From positions 3,583,195 to 3,647,194 of the forward strand of contig NZ_JAFBCB010000001.1 of the NCBI RefSeq assembly GCF_016907455.1: a stretch of 64,000 nt of DNA, read 5' to 3'. The stretch's first letter is position 1. Each line of letters opens with the position of its first letter. Position numbers and translations under genes: made by a program. Below, in pieces: positions 41,484 through 50,597 of the stretch. The stretch is from Brachybacterium muris. Its GTDB lineage: Bacteria; Actinomycetota; Actinomycetes; Actinomycetales; Dermabacteraceae. The notes under the pieces were generated by a model. That model was given only the letters and a program-made list of their open reading frames with translations, was not told where the DNA came from and did no database searches.

Positions 41484-43349
41484 ATGTCCGATCACACCCC
41501 CCATCCCTTGACCCGCCGTGCCGCACTGGCCGGGACCGCGATCACGCTCGGCGTGGGAGCCACCATCCCCGCCGCGCTCGCCGACCCCTCGGAGAAGGGC
41601 AGCGGCCGCGACAAGCCCACCCCGCGCAACGCCCGCGCGAAGGGAGCCGCCGGCCGCGACGGGCGGGGCTCGAACGGCGGTGACCTGCCCGATCCATGGG
41701 ACCGCTCCGGCTCCCGCGACCGCACAGTGCGTGAGGGCAACCCCCGCTCTGTGGGACTGGACCCAGACGTGCTGGACCAGCTGCCCGGCATCATCCGCGC
41801 CGGCCTCGACAACGACCCGCCGCGCTTCTCCGGGGCCTCCCTGCTGGTGGCCTCCCAGGGCCGCATCGCCTACGAGTACGCCGACGGCTACGCGCTGCGC
41901 TGGAAGAACGCCACCGAGCAGCTGCCCGAGGACCAGTGGGTCCCCGCCCGCCAGGACACCATCTACGACCTCGCCTCCATCTCCAAGCTGTTCACCGCCA
42001 CCGCGGTGATGCAGCTCGTGGAGCGCGGGCAGCTCTCGCTCGAGGACACCGTCGCCTCCCACCTGCCGCGCTTCGGCGTCAACGGCAAGGAGCAGGTGAC
42101 GATCCAGCACCTGCTCACCCACGTGGGAGGGCTGCCGGCGTTCATCAACCTGTGGCAGGCCTACCCGGATGTGCCCTCCCGCATCGACGCGGCTCTGACG
42201 GTGAAGCCCACCGCCGCACCGGGCACGAAGTACGTGTACAGCGACCTGGGCCTGATCGCGCTGGGCCAGGTGGTCGAGGTGATCTCCGGGCAGGGCCTGG
42301 ACGTGTTCGTGCGGGAGAACATCACCGCACCGCTGGGCATGGATGAGACCATGTACAACCCGCCCGCGGAGCTGCTGGACCGCATCGCCGCCACCGAGTA
42401 CATGGCCGCCACCGGTGAGCTGGTGCGCGGCCATGTGCACGACGAGAACGCGTACTCGCTTGGCGGGGTGGCCGGTCACGCCGGAGTGTTCTCCACTACC
42501 CGTGACCTGGCCGTCTTCGCGCAGATGTTCCTCAACGGCGGCGCCTACGGCGGGGCCCGGGTGCTCCAGGCGAGCACCGTGCGCGACATGTTCACCGACC
42601 GCATCGCCGAGGTAACCGGACCGGGCGGTGCACGCCGCGGGCTCGGCCCGGAGCTGGAGGCCTGGTACTACCACGCGGGCCTCACCAGCCCCTACAGCGG
42701 TGCCCACACCGGCTTCACCGGCACCTCCCTGGTGATCGACCCGCTCACCGACACCGTGGTGATCATGCTGGCCAACTCGGTGCACCCCACCCGTGCCTGG
42801 TCCACCACCTCGGTGACCCGTCGCGAGGTCTCCACCTGCGTTGCCCACGCACTCGGCATCGTCCCGAAGAAGGTGCGCGACGGCTGGCACGCCGGAAGTC
42901 AGGACGCCACCACCGCCACCCTGGAGGTCGCCGTGGATCTCGACGGCAGCGCCACCGAGCTCACCGCCGAGCTGTTCTACCACCTCGAGGAGGCCTATGA
43001 CCTGCTCACCCTGGAGGCCTCGGCCGATGACGGCACCACCTGGACGCCCCTGGCCGGCACCCTCACCTCGAAGGATTCAGGCACCATCGACGCCCCCACC
43101 GGCTCCCTGACAGGATGGGGCCGGCGAGCCCGGTGGGACGCCACGTTCCCGCTGGTGGCAGGTGGATCACCGCTCACCGGCGAGGTGCAGCTGCGCCTTA
43201 CCGCCACCACCGACGGTCTCACCCGGGGTCTCGGTGTCTGGGTGGGCCGCATCCAGGTGCGGGCCGCCGGTGGCGGCAAGAAGCTGCTGGACACCCAGCG
43301 TGGCCGCGACCGGGATGCTTTCGTGGCCGACGGCTGGGTGAAGGAGTGA
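41484..43349 (+). CDS. Secreted beta-lactamase/PBP-like serine hydrolase (Tat signal)
   Basis: 621 residues. A Tat leader (TRRAALAGTAITLGVGATIPAALA) is followed by a Gly/Arg-rich linker. The serine-hydrolase domain (about 110-440) has SISK (Ser165-Lys168), YSDLG in place of the Y-x-N motif and HTGFTGTSLVID as the third motif, as in class C beta-lactamase/esterase relatives. The last 170 residues are a beta-sandwich-like region (TATLEVAVDLDGSATELTAELFYHLEEAYDLLTLEA). Substrate could be peptidoglycan, D-amino-acid peptides or esters. RBS AGAGGAG precedes ATG 41484. Confidence 0.85.
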   Translation: MSDHTPHPLTRRAALAGTAITLGVGATIPAALADPSEKGSGRDKPTPRNARAKGAAGRDGRGSNGGDLPDPWDRSGSRDRTVREGNPRSVGLDPDVLDQLPGIIRAGLDNDPPRFSGASLLVASQGRIAYEYADGYALRWKNATEQLPEDQWVPARQDTIYDLASISKLFTATAVMQLVERGQLSLEDTVASHLPRFGVNGKEQVTIQHLLTHVGGLPAFINLWQAYPDVPSRIDAALTVKPTAAPGTKYVYSDLGLIALGQVVEVISGQGLDVFVRENITAPLGMDETMYNPPAELLDRIAATEYMAATGELVRGHVHDENAYSLGGVAGHAGVFSTTRDLAVFAQMFLNGGAYGGARVLQASTVRDMFTDRIAEVTGPGGARRGLGPELEAWYYHAGLTSPYSGAHTGFTGTSLVIDPLTDTVVIMLANSVHPTRAWSTTSVTRREVSTCVAHALGIVPKKVRDGWHAGSQDATTATLEVAVDLDGSATELTAELFYHLEEAYDLLTLEASADDGTTWTPLAGTLTSKDSGTIDAPTGSLTGWGRRARWDATFPLVAGGSPLTGEVQLRLTATTDGLTRGLGVWVGRIQVRAAGGGKKLLDTQRGRDRDAFVADGWVKE

Positions 43350-43471
43350 GCGGGCTGCTCTCGCCCTGGATCGCGGTCCTGGCCGCCCTGGTCGTCCTGG
43401 GCGTGGCCCTCGCGTTCCGCCGGCGGCCCGAACCGCGGTCCGAAGACAGGACGCCGACCGACGGAGACTGA
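43346..43471 (+). CDS. Small membrane protein (41 residues)
   Basis: A GTG overlapping the previous stop (GTGA) opens a 41-residue frame: one helix, WIAVLAALVVLGVALAF, then a basic/acidic tail RRRPEPRSEDRTPTDGD. The stop-start overlap, the hydrophobic segment and the positive charges after it argue for a real coupled small gene. Function unknown; perhaps a membrane partner of the secreted hydrolase. Confidence 0.5.
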   Translation: MSGLLSPWIAVLAALVVLGVALAFRRRPEPRSEDRTPTDGD

Positions 43472-43490
43472 CAGCCGCCGTCGGCCCCTG

Positions 43491-43518
43491 CCCGCACGGC
43501 GCGGTGTCGGCGTGCGGG
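43491..43518. terminator. Hairpin between convergent genes
   Basis: CCCGCACG and CGTGCGGG flank a 12-base loop between the small membrane protein and the convergent lamin-tail-domain gene. A bidirectional terminator is likely, without a T-run. Confidence 0.5.
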
Positions 43519-43549
43519 TCGACGTGGCGCCGGGTGGGCCGGTCAGGCT

Positions 43550-44017
43550 TCAGCAGGTCTTGGTGGAACCACCGCGGGGGTACTTGCAGGACTCCAGCAG
43601 CTTGCCCGCGGCATTGAAGGTACGTGCGGTGTCGCCGGTGTTGTTCCAGATGTAGCTGGCCTTGCCCCAGTACAGGGTGGTGGCAGAGTTGGTGCCCTTG
43701 CCGGAGCGGATGGTGACCGTCTTCCCGGCAGCCAGTTTGTAGTTCTTCGGGAAGGTGAACACCTGCGGCCCGTCGTCGCGCACCTTGTATCCCGTGAGGT
43801 TCAGGGTGTTCTTTCCGACGTTCTTTACCTGGATGTACTCCTGGTTGTAGCCGGCGTTGTTGGCCTTGTCGGCGCCGGGCGGGTCGAAGTGGATCTTGAC
43901 GATGTCCAGGGGCTTGACTACGGCAGCCTCCGCCGCGGGCATGCCCGCGAGGGGGACGGCCAGCAGGGCCAGGGCCGCCAGAGCAGGGGTGATACGGGTA
44001 CGCAGGGATACGCGCAT
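43550..44017 (-). CDS. Secreted lamin-tail-domain (LTD) protein
   Basis: 155 residues. The signal peptide (MRVSLRTRITPALAALALLAVPLAGMPAAEA) ends near residue 31. The rest is a single LTD fold: DIVKIHFDPPGADKANNAGYNQEYIQVKNVG, LNLTGYKVRDDGPQVFTFP, KLAAGKTVTIRSGKG and ASYIWNNTGDTARTFNAAG. LTDs are Ig-like and often attached to secreted nucleases; here it stands alone. A C-terminal pair of cysteines (SCKYPRGGSTKTC) could form a disulfide. Divergent from the EcsC-like gene, 334 bp away. Confidence 0.8.
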   Translation of the reverse strand: MRVSLRTRITPALAALALLAVPLAGMPAAEAAVVKPLDIVKIHFDPPGADKANNAGYNQEYIQVKNVGKNTLNLTGYKVRDDGPQVFTFPKNYKLAAGKTVTIRSGKGTNSATTLYWGKASYIWNNTGDTARTFNAAGKLLESCKYPRGGSTKTC

Positions 44018-44351
44018 AGGAATCTCCGGATGGTGCGGGGGACGACGGATCGCGACCGGGCGCTCGGCGCTGCCACCACCATCGGTGGCTCGCTTCGTCG
44101 TCCGAGGCCGCACGGTGGGGACCGGCAGGGGCCTGGTCGAGCCCGGGGATCTCAGCATAAGACCGGTCGGCCCGCGCGTGCAGGACCTATGACCGGGCTC
44201 ATCCGACCGAATGCACGGTCCCGGGGTGGCGCGAGCGTACGCGACCAGCGATGATCGACAGGTACGCCGCAGGGTGCGGCGGGTCGCCAGAGCTGCGAGG
44301 CAGCGATCGTGACCGCCGCGCCCGCGGTCCCATCGACAGGACGGAGGCGAC
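44018..44351. other. LTD/EcsC divergent intergenic region
   Basis: 334 bp with no gene. It contains a small stem, GCCACC-ACCATC-GGTGGC, near 44080. Promoters for both flanking genes should lie here; no strong -35/-10 pair is evident. Confidence 0.4.
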
Positions 44352-45095
44352 ATGGGCATCTTCGGCTTCATGCGTCGTGACGAAGGCACCAAGACCACCC
44401 GCTCGGCCATGAAAGAGGTTCGCAGGGGCAAGGCCGCCAAGGGCCGCGGCAAGAAGAAGGCGGAGGTCGAGCAGGAGTCCGGTGGTGCGCTGCAGCGCAT
44501 GGTGGAGTCGTTCCGCGATATCGGCCTGGACGGGAAGATGAGCTTCTCCTCCGCGCAGACGGTCGCGGACAAGGCCCTCAAGGGGAACCGCAATAACCCC
44601 GAGAAGGCTGTCCGCAAGATCATCCGCTCCCACCGCCGCGGCGTCACCGTGGGCGGCTTCGTCACCGGCCTGGGCGGTGTCGTCACCCTGGCCGCCCTGC
44701 TGCCGGCGAACGTGTTCGAGTTCTACGTGCAGGCCACCCGCATGGTGGGCGCGATCGCCGCGGTGCGCGGCTACGACCTGGACGACGAGGAGATCCGCAC
44801 CCGCGTGCTCGCCGCCCTGGTGGGCGAGGAGTCCGACGACATCCTGGCCAGCGTGGGCCTGGGCCCCGTGGCCGGCGTCGCCACCCGTCAGATCACCAAG
44901 CGCCTGCCGGCCTCGCCCTCCACCGCGGTGGCCCGTGCCATCGGCGGCCGCGTGCTGCGCCGCTTCGGGCTGCGCTCGGTGAAGCTGTTCGGCAAGGCCA
45001 TCCCCGGTCTGGGCGGCCTGATCGGTGCCTGGGGCGACCGTCGTGCTCTGAAGAAGATCGCTGACGCCGCGCTGAAGGACTTCCCGCAGATCTGA
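44352..45095 (+). CDS. EcsC-like/DUF697-type membrane-associated protein
   Basis: 247 residues. A Lys/Arg-rich first 40 residues is followed by a helical domain with VGGFVTGLGGVVTLAALLPANVFEFYVQATRMVGAIAAVRGYDLDDEEIRTRVLAALVGEES, which resembles the hydrophobic core of EcsC-family proteins (the 'GYDLDDEE' turn is typical). The second half has KLFGKAIPGLGGLIGAWGDRRALKKIADAA. EcsC is linked to exoprotein secretion in Bacillus, but homologues are uncharacterised. RBS GGAGG precedes ATG 44352. Confidence 0.6.
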   Translation: MGIFGFMRRDEGTKTTRSAMKEVRRGKAAKGRGKKKAEVEQESGGALQRMVESFRDIGLDGKMSFSSAQTVADKALKGNRNNPEKAVRKIIRSHRRGVTVGGFVTGLGGVVTLAALLPANVFEFYVQATRMVGAIAAVRGYDLDDEEIRTRVLAALVGEESDDILASVGLGPVAGVATRQITKRLPASPSTAVARAIGGRVLRRFGLRSVKLFGKAIPGLGGLIGAWGDRRALKKIADAALKDFPQI

Positions 45096-45146
45096 GTCGC
45101 GGGGGCTGGGCGGCCACCCGCATGGACCCCCGTCACCCACCCCCAT

Positions 45147-45212
45147 CACACCGAGCCGTGGTTTGTGAGGCTTATCCGCGCGGATAAGCCCCACAAACCA
45201 CGGCTCGGTGTG
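45147..45212. repeat. Long palindrome, ACCGAGCCG family (member 1)
   Basis: Arms of 32 bases (45147-45178 and 45181-45212) match at 31 positions around a 2-base centre. The outer ends read CACACCGAGCCGTGG, the inner part GGCTTATCCG. It lies between convergent genes, so it could act as a bidirectional terminator. The outer 9 bases and the following TTT/GG/TATCC pattern recur at 54380 and 57498, so I treat it as a dispersed repeat. Confidence 0.75.
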
Positions 45213-45312
45213 TCCCGGCGGCGGACAGGGTGTGGAAGTGCGTCCCGGGGGCGGGCAGGGTGCGGGCGAGGACTTACAAGGGCCCCGCGCCACTACATAG
45301 GGTCCTGCGCCA

Positions 45313-47154
45313 CTACATGGAGTCCTGCCACGCCTGGTACAGCGCCGCGAAGCGCCCACCGGCAGCGACCAGCTCCTGTGGGGAGCCGTCCTCGACCACC
45401 TCGCCGCCGTGCACCACCAGCACCCGGTCCGCGATCATCACGGTGGTCAGGCGGTGAGCGATGATCAGCGAGGTGCGGTGACCCAGCAGTGAGGTCAGGC
45501 CCTCCTGCACCATCCGCTCGGAGGGGATGTCCAGTGAGCTGGTGGCCTCGTCCAGGATCAGCACCTTCGGGTCCGCCAGGAACGCGCGGGCGAAGGAGAT
45601 CAGCTGCCGCTGACCTGCGGAGACCCGCCCGCCGCGCTTGTTCACGTCGGTGTCGTAGCCGTAGGGCAGCTTCTCGATGAACTCGTCGGCCCCGATCGCC
45701 TCGGCGGCGGCGCGGATCTCCTCGCGGCTCGCGCCGGGCTTGCCGAGCGCGATGTTGTCGGCCACCGTGCCGGAGAACAGGTACGCCTCCTGGGTGACCA
45801 TCACGATGTTGGCGGTGAGGTCGTGCATGGACACGTCCCGCAGGTCCACCCCGTCGAGCTTCACGGCGCCCTCGGAGGGGTCGTAGAAGCGGGAGATCAG
45901 CTTGGCCACGGTGGACTTCCCGGCGCCCGTCTGTCCCACCAGGGCGACGGTCTGGCCCGCGGGGATGTGCAGGTCCAGGGGCTTGAGCACCAGGGGACCG
46001 TCCTCGGAGTACCGGAAGGAGACGCCCTCGAAGTCGATGCGGCCTGTGGAGGCCGGCAGCGGCGTGGGCTGCGCGGACTCCTTCACATGGGGCTGCTCGG
46101 CCAGCAGGTTCGCGATCTTCTCCAGGGCCGCGACGGCGGACTGGAAGGCGTTGTAGAAGTTGGCGATCTCGTCGACCGGCTGGAAGAAGCGCCGCGAGTA
46201 CAGCACCAGTGCCACCAGCACACCTACCTGCAGGTCACCGGAGAGCACCCGGAAACCGCCCACCACCAGCACCGCGGCGATGGTGACGTTGGCGAGGATC
46301 CGCAGCGCCGGCTGGTAGATGCCGAACACGCGGATGGAGCGCAGGGAGGCGTCGCGGTAGTCCTGGGCGAGCTGATCGAACTCGGCCTGGTTGCGCTCCT
46401 GCTTGCGGAAGGCCTTCACGGCGCGGATCCCGGCCATGGCCTCCACGAAGTGCACGATCAGCCGTGCGGAGTGGGTGCGGATCGCCCGGTACTCGCGGCT
46501 GGAGCGGCGCTGGAACCACACGGTCAGCCACACGCCGGGCACCAGCATCAGCAGCATCACTACGCCGGTCACCCAGTCCATGCCCACGATCAGCACGATG
46601 GTGAACACCATGGACAGCGTGGAGCCCACCATGATGCTCACCCCGGAGTCCAGCAGCTCCCGCAGGGCCTCCATGTCGGAGGTCTGCCGGGAGACGATGC
46701 GGCCGGAGGTGTAGTGCTCGTGGAACTCGAGGTCCTGCTTCTGGGTGAAGCGGAACACGCGTCGGCGCAGGCTGAGCAGCATCTTCTGCCCCACCACCAC
46801 CGACTGGCGCACGTACCCGAAGGTGAGCACGCCGCCGATGATCGCGGCGGCCATGTGCAGGGCGGTGGCCTGGAGGACCTTGGTGCCGTCGCCCTCCATC
46901 AGGGCGGGCAGGCCCTCGTCGATGCCCCAGGCGATGATCGCGGGCCCGGCCACCACGGCCGCCTGCGCGATTACCACCATCACCGCCATCAGCACGAACT
47001 GGGCCTTGACGGGGCGCAGCAGCTCCATCAGCAGGGTGAAGGAGCGCTGCCGGGAGAGCTTCGCCTGCTCGGCGGTCATCTCCTGCTGGCCGTCGCCGCT
47101 GTTCTCCTGGTCGCGCTTGTCGTCGCCGGGGAGGGCGGTGGTGGGGGTGCTCAT
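45313..47154 (-). CDS. ABC transporter ATP-binding/permease subunit B (heterodimeric exporter)
   Basis: 613 residues: six membrane helices (about 40-340), then a nucleotide-binding domain. Walker A GQTGAGKSTVAKL, altered signature VSAGQRQLISFARA, Walker B VLILDEATSSLD with the catalytic Glu, and switch His in IIAHRLTTV. The hydrolysing Glu is intact here but the signature departs from LSGGQ. With the 609-residue partner, which has the opposite pattern, this fits a heterodimeric exporter with one degenerate ATP site. The start at 47154 overlaps the partner stop by 4 bp. Substrate unknown (lipids, drugs or peptides). Confidence 0.9.
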   Translation of the reverse strand: MSTPTTALPGDDKRDQENSGDGQQEMTAEQAKLSRQRSFTLLMELLRPVKAQFVLMAVMVVIAQAAVVAGPAIIAWGIDEGLPALMEGDGTKVLQATALHMAAAIIGGVLTFGYVRQSVVVGQKMLLSLRRRVFRFTQKQDLEFHEHYTSGRIVSRQTSDMEALRELLDSGVSIMVGSTLSMVFTIVLIVGMDWVTGVVMLLMLVPGVWLTVWFQRRSSREYRAIRTHSARLIVHFVEAMAGIRAVKAFRKQERNQAEFDQLAQDYRDASLRSIRVFGIYQPALRILANVTIAAVLVVGGFRVLSGDLQVGVLVALVLYSRRFFQPVDEIANFYNAFQSAVAALEKIANLLAEQPHVKESAQPTPLPASTGRIDFEGVSFRYSEDGPLVLKPLDLHIPAGQTVALVGQTGAGKSTVAKLISRFYDPSEGAVKLDGVDLRDVSMHDLTANIVMVTQEAYLFSGTVADNIALGKPGASREEIRAAAEAIGADEFIEKLPYGYDTDVNKRGGRVSAGQRQLISFARAFLADPKVLILDEATSSLDIPSERMVQEGLTSLLGHRTSLIIAHRLTTVMIADRVLVVHGGEVVEDGSPQELVAAGGRFAALYQAWQDSM

Positions 47155-48980
47155 CGCTTCGGCTCCGTCCACAGCCCGCGCAGGTCCAGCTCGCCGGTGA
47201 TCGTCTCGATGTCGCGGTCGCGCCGGGCCTCCTCCTCCTGGTTGGCGATCACCCAGCGGTAGCGCGGGGAGCTCTCCATCAGCTCGGCATGGGTGCCGAC
47301 GGCCACCACCTTCCCGTCGTCCAGCAGCGCCACCCTGTCGGCGAGGGCAACGGTGGAGGTGCGGTGGGCGACGATCAGGGTGGTGGTCCCCTTCAGCACC
47401 TCCCGCAGGCGGCCGGTGACGGTCTCCTCGGTGCGGGTGTCCAGGGCCGAGAGCGGGTCGTCCAGCAGCAGCACGGCAGGCCGGGCGGCGATCGCGCGGG
47501 CCAGGGCCAAGCGCTGCCGCTGCCCGCCGGACAGGCTCATCCCCTCCTCGCCGATGCGGGTGTCCACACCCTCGGGAAGGTCATGGGCGAAGCCCGCGTC
47601 GGCCGTGTCCAGGGCCAGCTGCAGCAGCGCCTCGGACTCCTCGTCGCTGAGGGAGGCGTCGGCGCCCAGCAGCACGTTCTCCCGCACCGAGTCGGAGAAC
47701 AGTGTGGCGTCCTCGAAGGCCACGGCGGTGAGGGTGCGCAGTTCGGTCAGGTCCATGTCGCGTACGTCCACACCGTCGATGCTGATGGAGCCGGCCGTCA
47801 CGTCGTACAGGCGCGGCACCAGCTGCAGCAGCGTGGACTTGCCGGAGCCGGTCACGCCGACCAGGGCCATGGTCTCGCCGGGACGCACCTCGAGATCAAC
47901 GCCGTCCAGCACGTCCTGGACGTGGTCAGGGGCGTCCGCGTACCGGAAGTGCACGCCCTCCATGCGCACCTCGCCGCGGGCATCCGCGGGGTCGACGCGG
48001 CGGGGCTGCTCGGGCGAGACGATGGTGTTCTCCTCGTCCATCACCTCGTAGTGGCGGTCCAGGGCGGTGGTGGCGTTGACGGCCTGGCCGAACAGCATGC
48101 CCAGCGTCCGCACGGGGCCCACCACCAGGGTGGCGGTGGCGAAGTAGGAGGCCAGCTGGCCCACGTTCATGTCGCCGCGGGCGGTGAGGTGCAGACCGAG
48201 GAACAGGGCCACGCCGAGGGCCAGCTCCGGCAGCATGAACATGAACATGTCGAAGCGGGCGATCGCGGTGGCCTTGCGCACCTCGGTGCGGCGCAGCTCC
48301 TCGGCCTGCTCGGTGAAGCCCTCCAGGGCCGAGGGGCCGCGGCCGAAGGCCTTCAGCACGCGGATGCCCTGCACGGACTGCTCGATGGTGGTGGCCAGGT
48401 CGCCGTTCTGGTCCTGCGAGAGGCGGGAGAGCACCGAGTACTCGCGGTGGAAGCGGTAGGCGATGACGCTGACCGGGATCGCCGCCACGATGAACACCAG
48501 CGCCAGCAGCACCGAGGAGCGCATCAGCAGGAGAATGCCCACGATGATGGTGACGGCGCTGGTCACGGCCATGATCATGCCGAAGGCGATCCAGCGGCGG
48601 ATGGTGTTGATGTCGCCCATCATGCGCGAGAGCAGCTGGCCGGAGCCCCAGTTGTCGTGGAAGGACACCGGCATGTGCTGGACCTTCGCGTAGAACCGCA
48701 CCCGGATCTGCTTCTCGACCGCGGTGGAGGGGGCCACAGCGAACACGCGCCGCAGGTAGATCAGGGCGGCCTCGAGGATGCCCAGGGCCATCACCATCGC
48801 ACCGCCGGTCCACACGGTGGCGGCCACGGCGGAGGTCTCCAGGCGGTTGACCACGAACTCGAGCACCTGCGGGATCAGCAGGGCCACGATGGAGGCAGTG
48901 AGGGCACTGAGCAGGCCCAGGTAGAGGCGGAAGCGGATGGGGCGGACCGTCTGCCAGAGGCGGCTCATGGTCGCGAACAT
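47151..48980 (-). CDS. ABC transporter ATP-binding/permease subunit A (degenerate Walker B)
   Basis: 609 residues: six helices, then the nucleotide-binding domain with Walker A GVTGSGKSTLLQL, canonical signature LSGGQRQRLALARA and Walker B VLLLDDPLSALD, in which Asp replaces the catalytic Glu; switch His in IVAHRTSTV. Such a change marks the non-hydrolysing site of heterodimeric exporters (TM287/288, BmrCD). ATG 48980 is chosen; an upstream in-frame start would add 33 Pro/Arg-rich residues. Together with the next gene it forms a two-gene operon. Confidence 0.9.
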   Translation of the reverse strand: MFATMSRLWQTVRPIRFRLYLGLLSALTASIVALLIPQVLEFVVNRLETSAVAATVWTGGAMVMALGILEAALIYLRRVFAVAPSTAVEKQIRVRFYAKVQHMPVSFHDNWGSGQLLSRMMGDINTIRRWIAFGMIMAVTSAVTIIVGILLLMRSSVLLALVFIVAAIPVSVIAYRFHREYSVLSRLSQDQNGDLATTIEQSVQGIRVLKAFGRGPSALEGFTEQAEELRRTEVRKATAIARFDMFMFMLPELALGVALFLGLHLTARGDMNVGQLASYFATATLVVGPVRTLGMLFGQAVNATTALDRHYEVMDEENTIVSPEQPRRVDPADARGEVRMEGVHFRYADAPDHVQDVLDGVDLEVRPGETMALVGVTGSGKSTLLQLVPRLYDVTAGSISIDGVDVRDMDLTELRTLTAVAFEDATLFSDSVRENVLLGADASLSDEESEALLQLALDTADAGFAHDLPEGVDTRIGEEGMSLSGGQRQRLALARAIAARPAVLLLDDPLSALDTRTEETVTGRLREVLKGTTTLIVAHRTSTVALADRVALLDDGKVVAVGTHAELMESSPRYRWVIANQEEEARRDRDIETITGELDLRGLWTEPKR

Positions 48981-49244
48981 GGGGAAGGGATCCTCGGGGG
49001 AAAGTAGTGGGGGATGGTCCCGGGGCGGGCGAGGCCGATCGGGGGACCGGCCGTCGGGACGAGAACCCAGCCTAGTCAAAGATCGGATCGATTCACAGGG
49101 CTGCCCCGCCTCCCTGTGCCTCGGTGCGCACTCCGATGACCAACGCCGGGACGGATCGGTGGTCGAATGCCCGGATTCGTCGTCGGTGCCCCGCAGGCGT
49201 CCCGCGGATCGTCAGGGCCGTGACGGAGCAGGCGGGGGGAGGGA

Positions 49245-49646
49245 TCAGTCCTCGGCCGGCTCCCATTCGCTGTAGGCCGCGTCGGACAGCAGCGCCGACG
49301 CCCCGGCGGACACCCCGGCCACAGTGAGCACCGCAGGCCAGGCCCCGATCTTCTTGGCCAGCGGGTGGGACAGGCCGAAGCCGAGCAGGTAGGTGGCACC
49401 CAGTACCGCGGTGGTGGCGGGGCCGCGGCGGGCCAGCCACGTGCGGCCGGCCCAGATCCCGGCCGCGGCCAGCACCACGCCGCCCAGCGGGCGGATGCCC
49501 GTCTCTCGGGCGGTGACGTACCCGCCGATCAGGCCCACGGCGACCACGGGCGCAGTGTTCACCTTCTCGGCGGGCTTGAGGGCCACGGCGTTCGGGCCGG
49601 TGTGGGGCAGGGACGGGGTGCGGGAGGTGCTGCGCGAGTTGTTCAT
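49245..49646 (-). CDS. Small membrane protein, function unknown
   Basis: 133 residues from ATG 49646. Four short hydrophobic segments (APVVAVGLIGGYVTA; LGGVVLAAAGIWAGRTWL; TTAVLGATYLLGFGLSHPLA; WPAVLTVAGVSAGASALLSD). No known domain. It is divergent from the esterase gene, 76 bp between starts. Compositionally and by gene position it is an ordinary small membrane protein. Confidence 0.6.
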   Translation of the reverse strand: MNNSRSTSRTPSLPHTGPNAVALKPAEKVNTAPVVAVGLIGGYVTARETGIRPLGGVVLAAAGIWAGRTWLARRGPATTAVLGATYLLGFGLSHPLAKKIGAWPAVLTVAGVSAGASALLSDAAYSEWEPAED

Positions 49647-49722
49647 GATCCGAGCGTATGCCGCCAAGCCGTGAGGATCACGGATACTGGCAGCGACCGT
49701 CACCGCCCGGGAGGAACCACCG

Positions 49723-50547
49723 ATGATCCGCATGCGCATGGACCTGTTCGCCGAGTCGCTCCAGATGGGCACCTCGGCGGTGGTGCTGATGCCGCAGGCC
49801 GCCGCCGGGATCGGCATGACCGGCACCGATGCGCCCGGAGCCGGGGGCACGTCAGGGGCCGACGGGCGCGACGGCGACGGTGGCGCCTCGAACGGGGTGC
49901 CGGTGCTGTACCTGCTGCACGGCCTCAGCGACGACTGCACCATCTGGGAGCGCCGCACCTCGATCGAGCGCTACGCCACCGAGAAGGGCATCGCCGTGGT
50001 GATGCCCGAGGTGCGCCGCTCCTTCTACACCGACGAGGCCGTGGGCGAGAAGTACTGGACCTGGGTGGCCGACGAGCTGCCGCAGCTCATCGCGCGCACC
50101 TTTCGTGTCTCCACCGCCAGGGAGGACACCTTCGTGGCGGGCCTGTCGATGGGCGGCTTCGGGGCGTTCAAGCTGGCACTGAACCGGCCGGGGCAGTTCG
50201 CTGCTGCCGCGAGTCTGTCCGGGGTAATGGACCTGGCGGGCCTGGACCTGTCCGAGCACGCGGGGAGCATGGCCCGGCGCATCTGGGATGGCCGCGACAT
50301 CGCCGGCACCGAGGACGACCTGCTGGGGCTGCTGCGTGCTGCCCACCCCGGGCAGATCCCGCCGCTGTTCCTGGACTGCGGGACCGAGGACTCCCTGGTG
50401 GACGGCAACCGGGCGTTCATCGCGCTCGCCGAGGAGCGCGGCCACGATCTCACCAGCCGCCTGCGGCCCGGTGCCCACACCTGGGAGTTCTGGGACGAGG
50501 GCATCCGCGACGTGCTGGACTGGCTGCCCATCCGCGGCCTGAGCTGA
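49723..50547 (+). CDS. Esterase, PF00756/esterase D-like alpha/beta hydrolase
   Basis: 274 residues. PVLYLLHGLSDDCTIWERRTSIERYA is the oxyanion region, AGLSMGGFGAFKLAL carries the nucleophilic Ser, and the acid and His are in LDCGTEDSLVDGN and PGAHTWEFWDEGI. The first 60 residues carry a Gly/Asp-rich insert in the strand before the oxyanion loop. Related to mycolyltransferase-like and S-formylglutathione-type esterases; no signal peptide, so cytosolic. Substrate unknown. Confidence 0.82.
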   Translation: MIRMRMDLFAESLQMGTSAVVLMPQAAAGIGMTGTDAPGAGGTSGADGRDGDGGASNGVPVLYLLHGLSDDCTIWERRTSIERYATEKGIAVVMPEVRRSFYTDEAVGEKYWTWVADELPQLIARTFRVSTAREDTFVAGLSMGGFGAFKLALNRPGQFAAAASLSGVMDLAGLDLSEHAGSMARRIWDGRDIAGTEDDLLGLLRAAHPGQIPPLFLDCGTEDSLVDGNRAFIALAEERGHDLTSRLRPGAHTWEFWDEGIRDVLDWLPIRGLS

Positions 50548-50597
50548 GGCCGATCAATTCCGGTGCGGTAGCCCGCTGCCGTCCGTACTGTGAGCCC

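Noticed and set aside
45147..45212. Hairpin as a tRNA or structured ncRNA gene
   Set aside because: It is one simple long stem with a 2-base loop; no cloverleaf, anticodon or promoter.
48981..49244. Possible gene or remnant between the ABC exporter and the small membrane protein
   Set aside because: Short Arg/Pro/Gly-rich frames only; nothing recognisable and no ribosome site.
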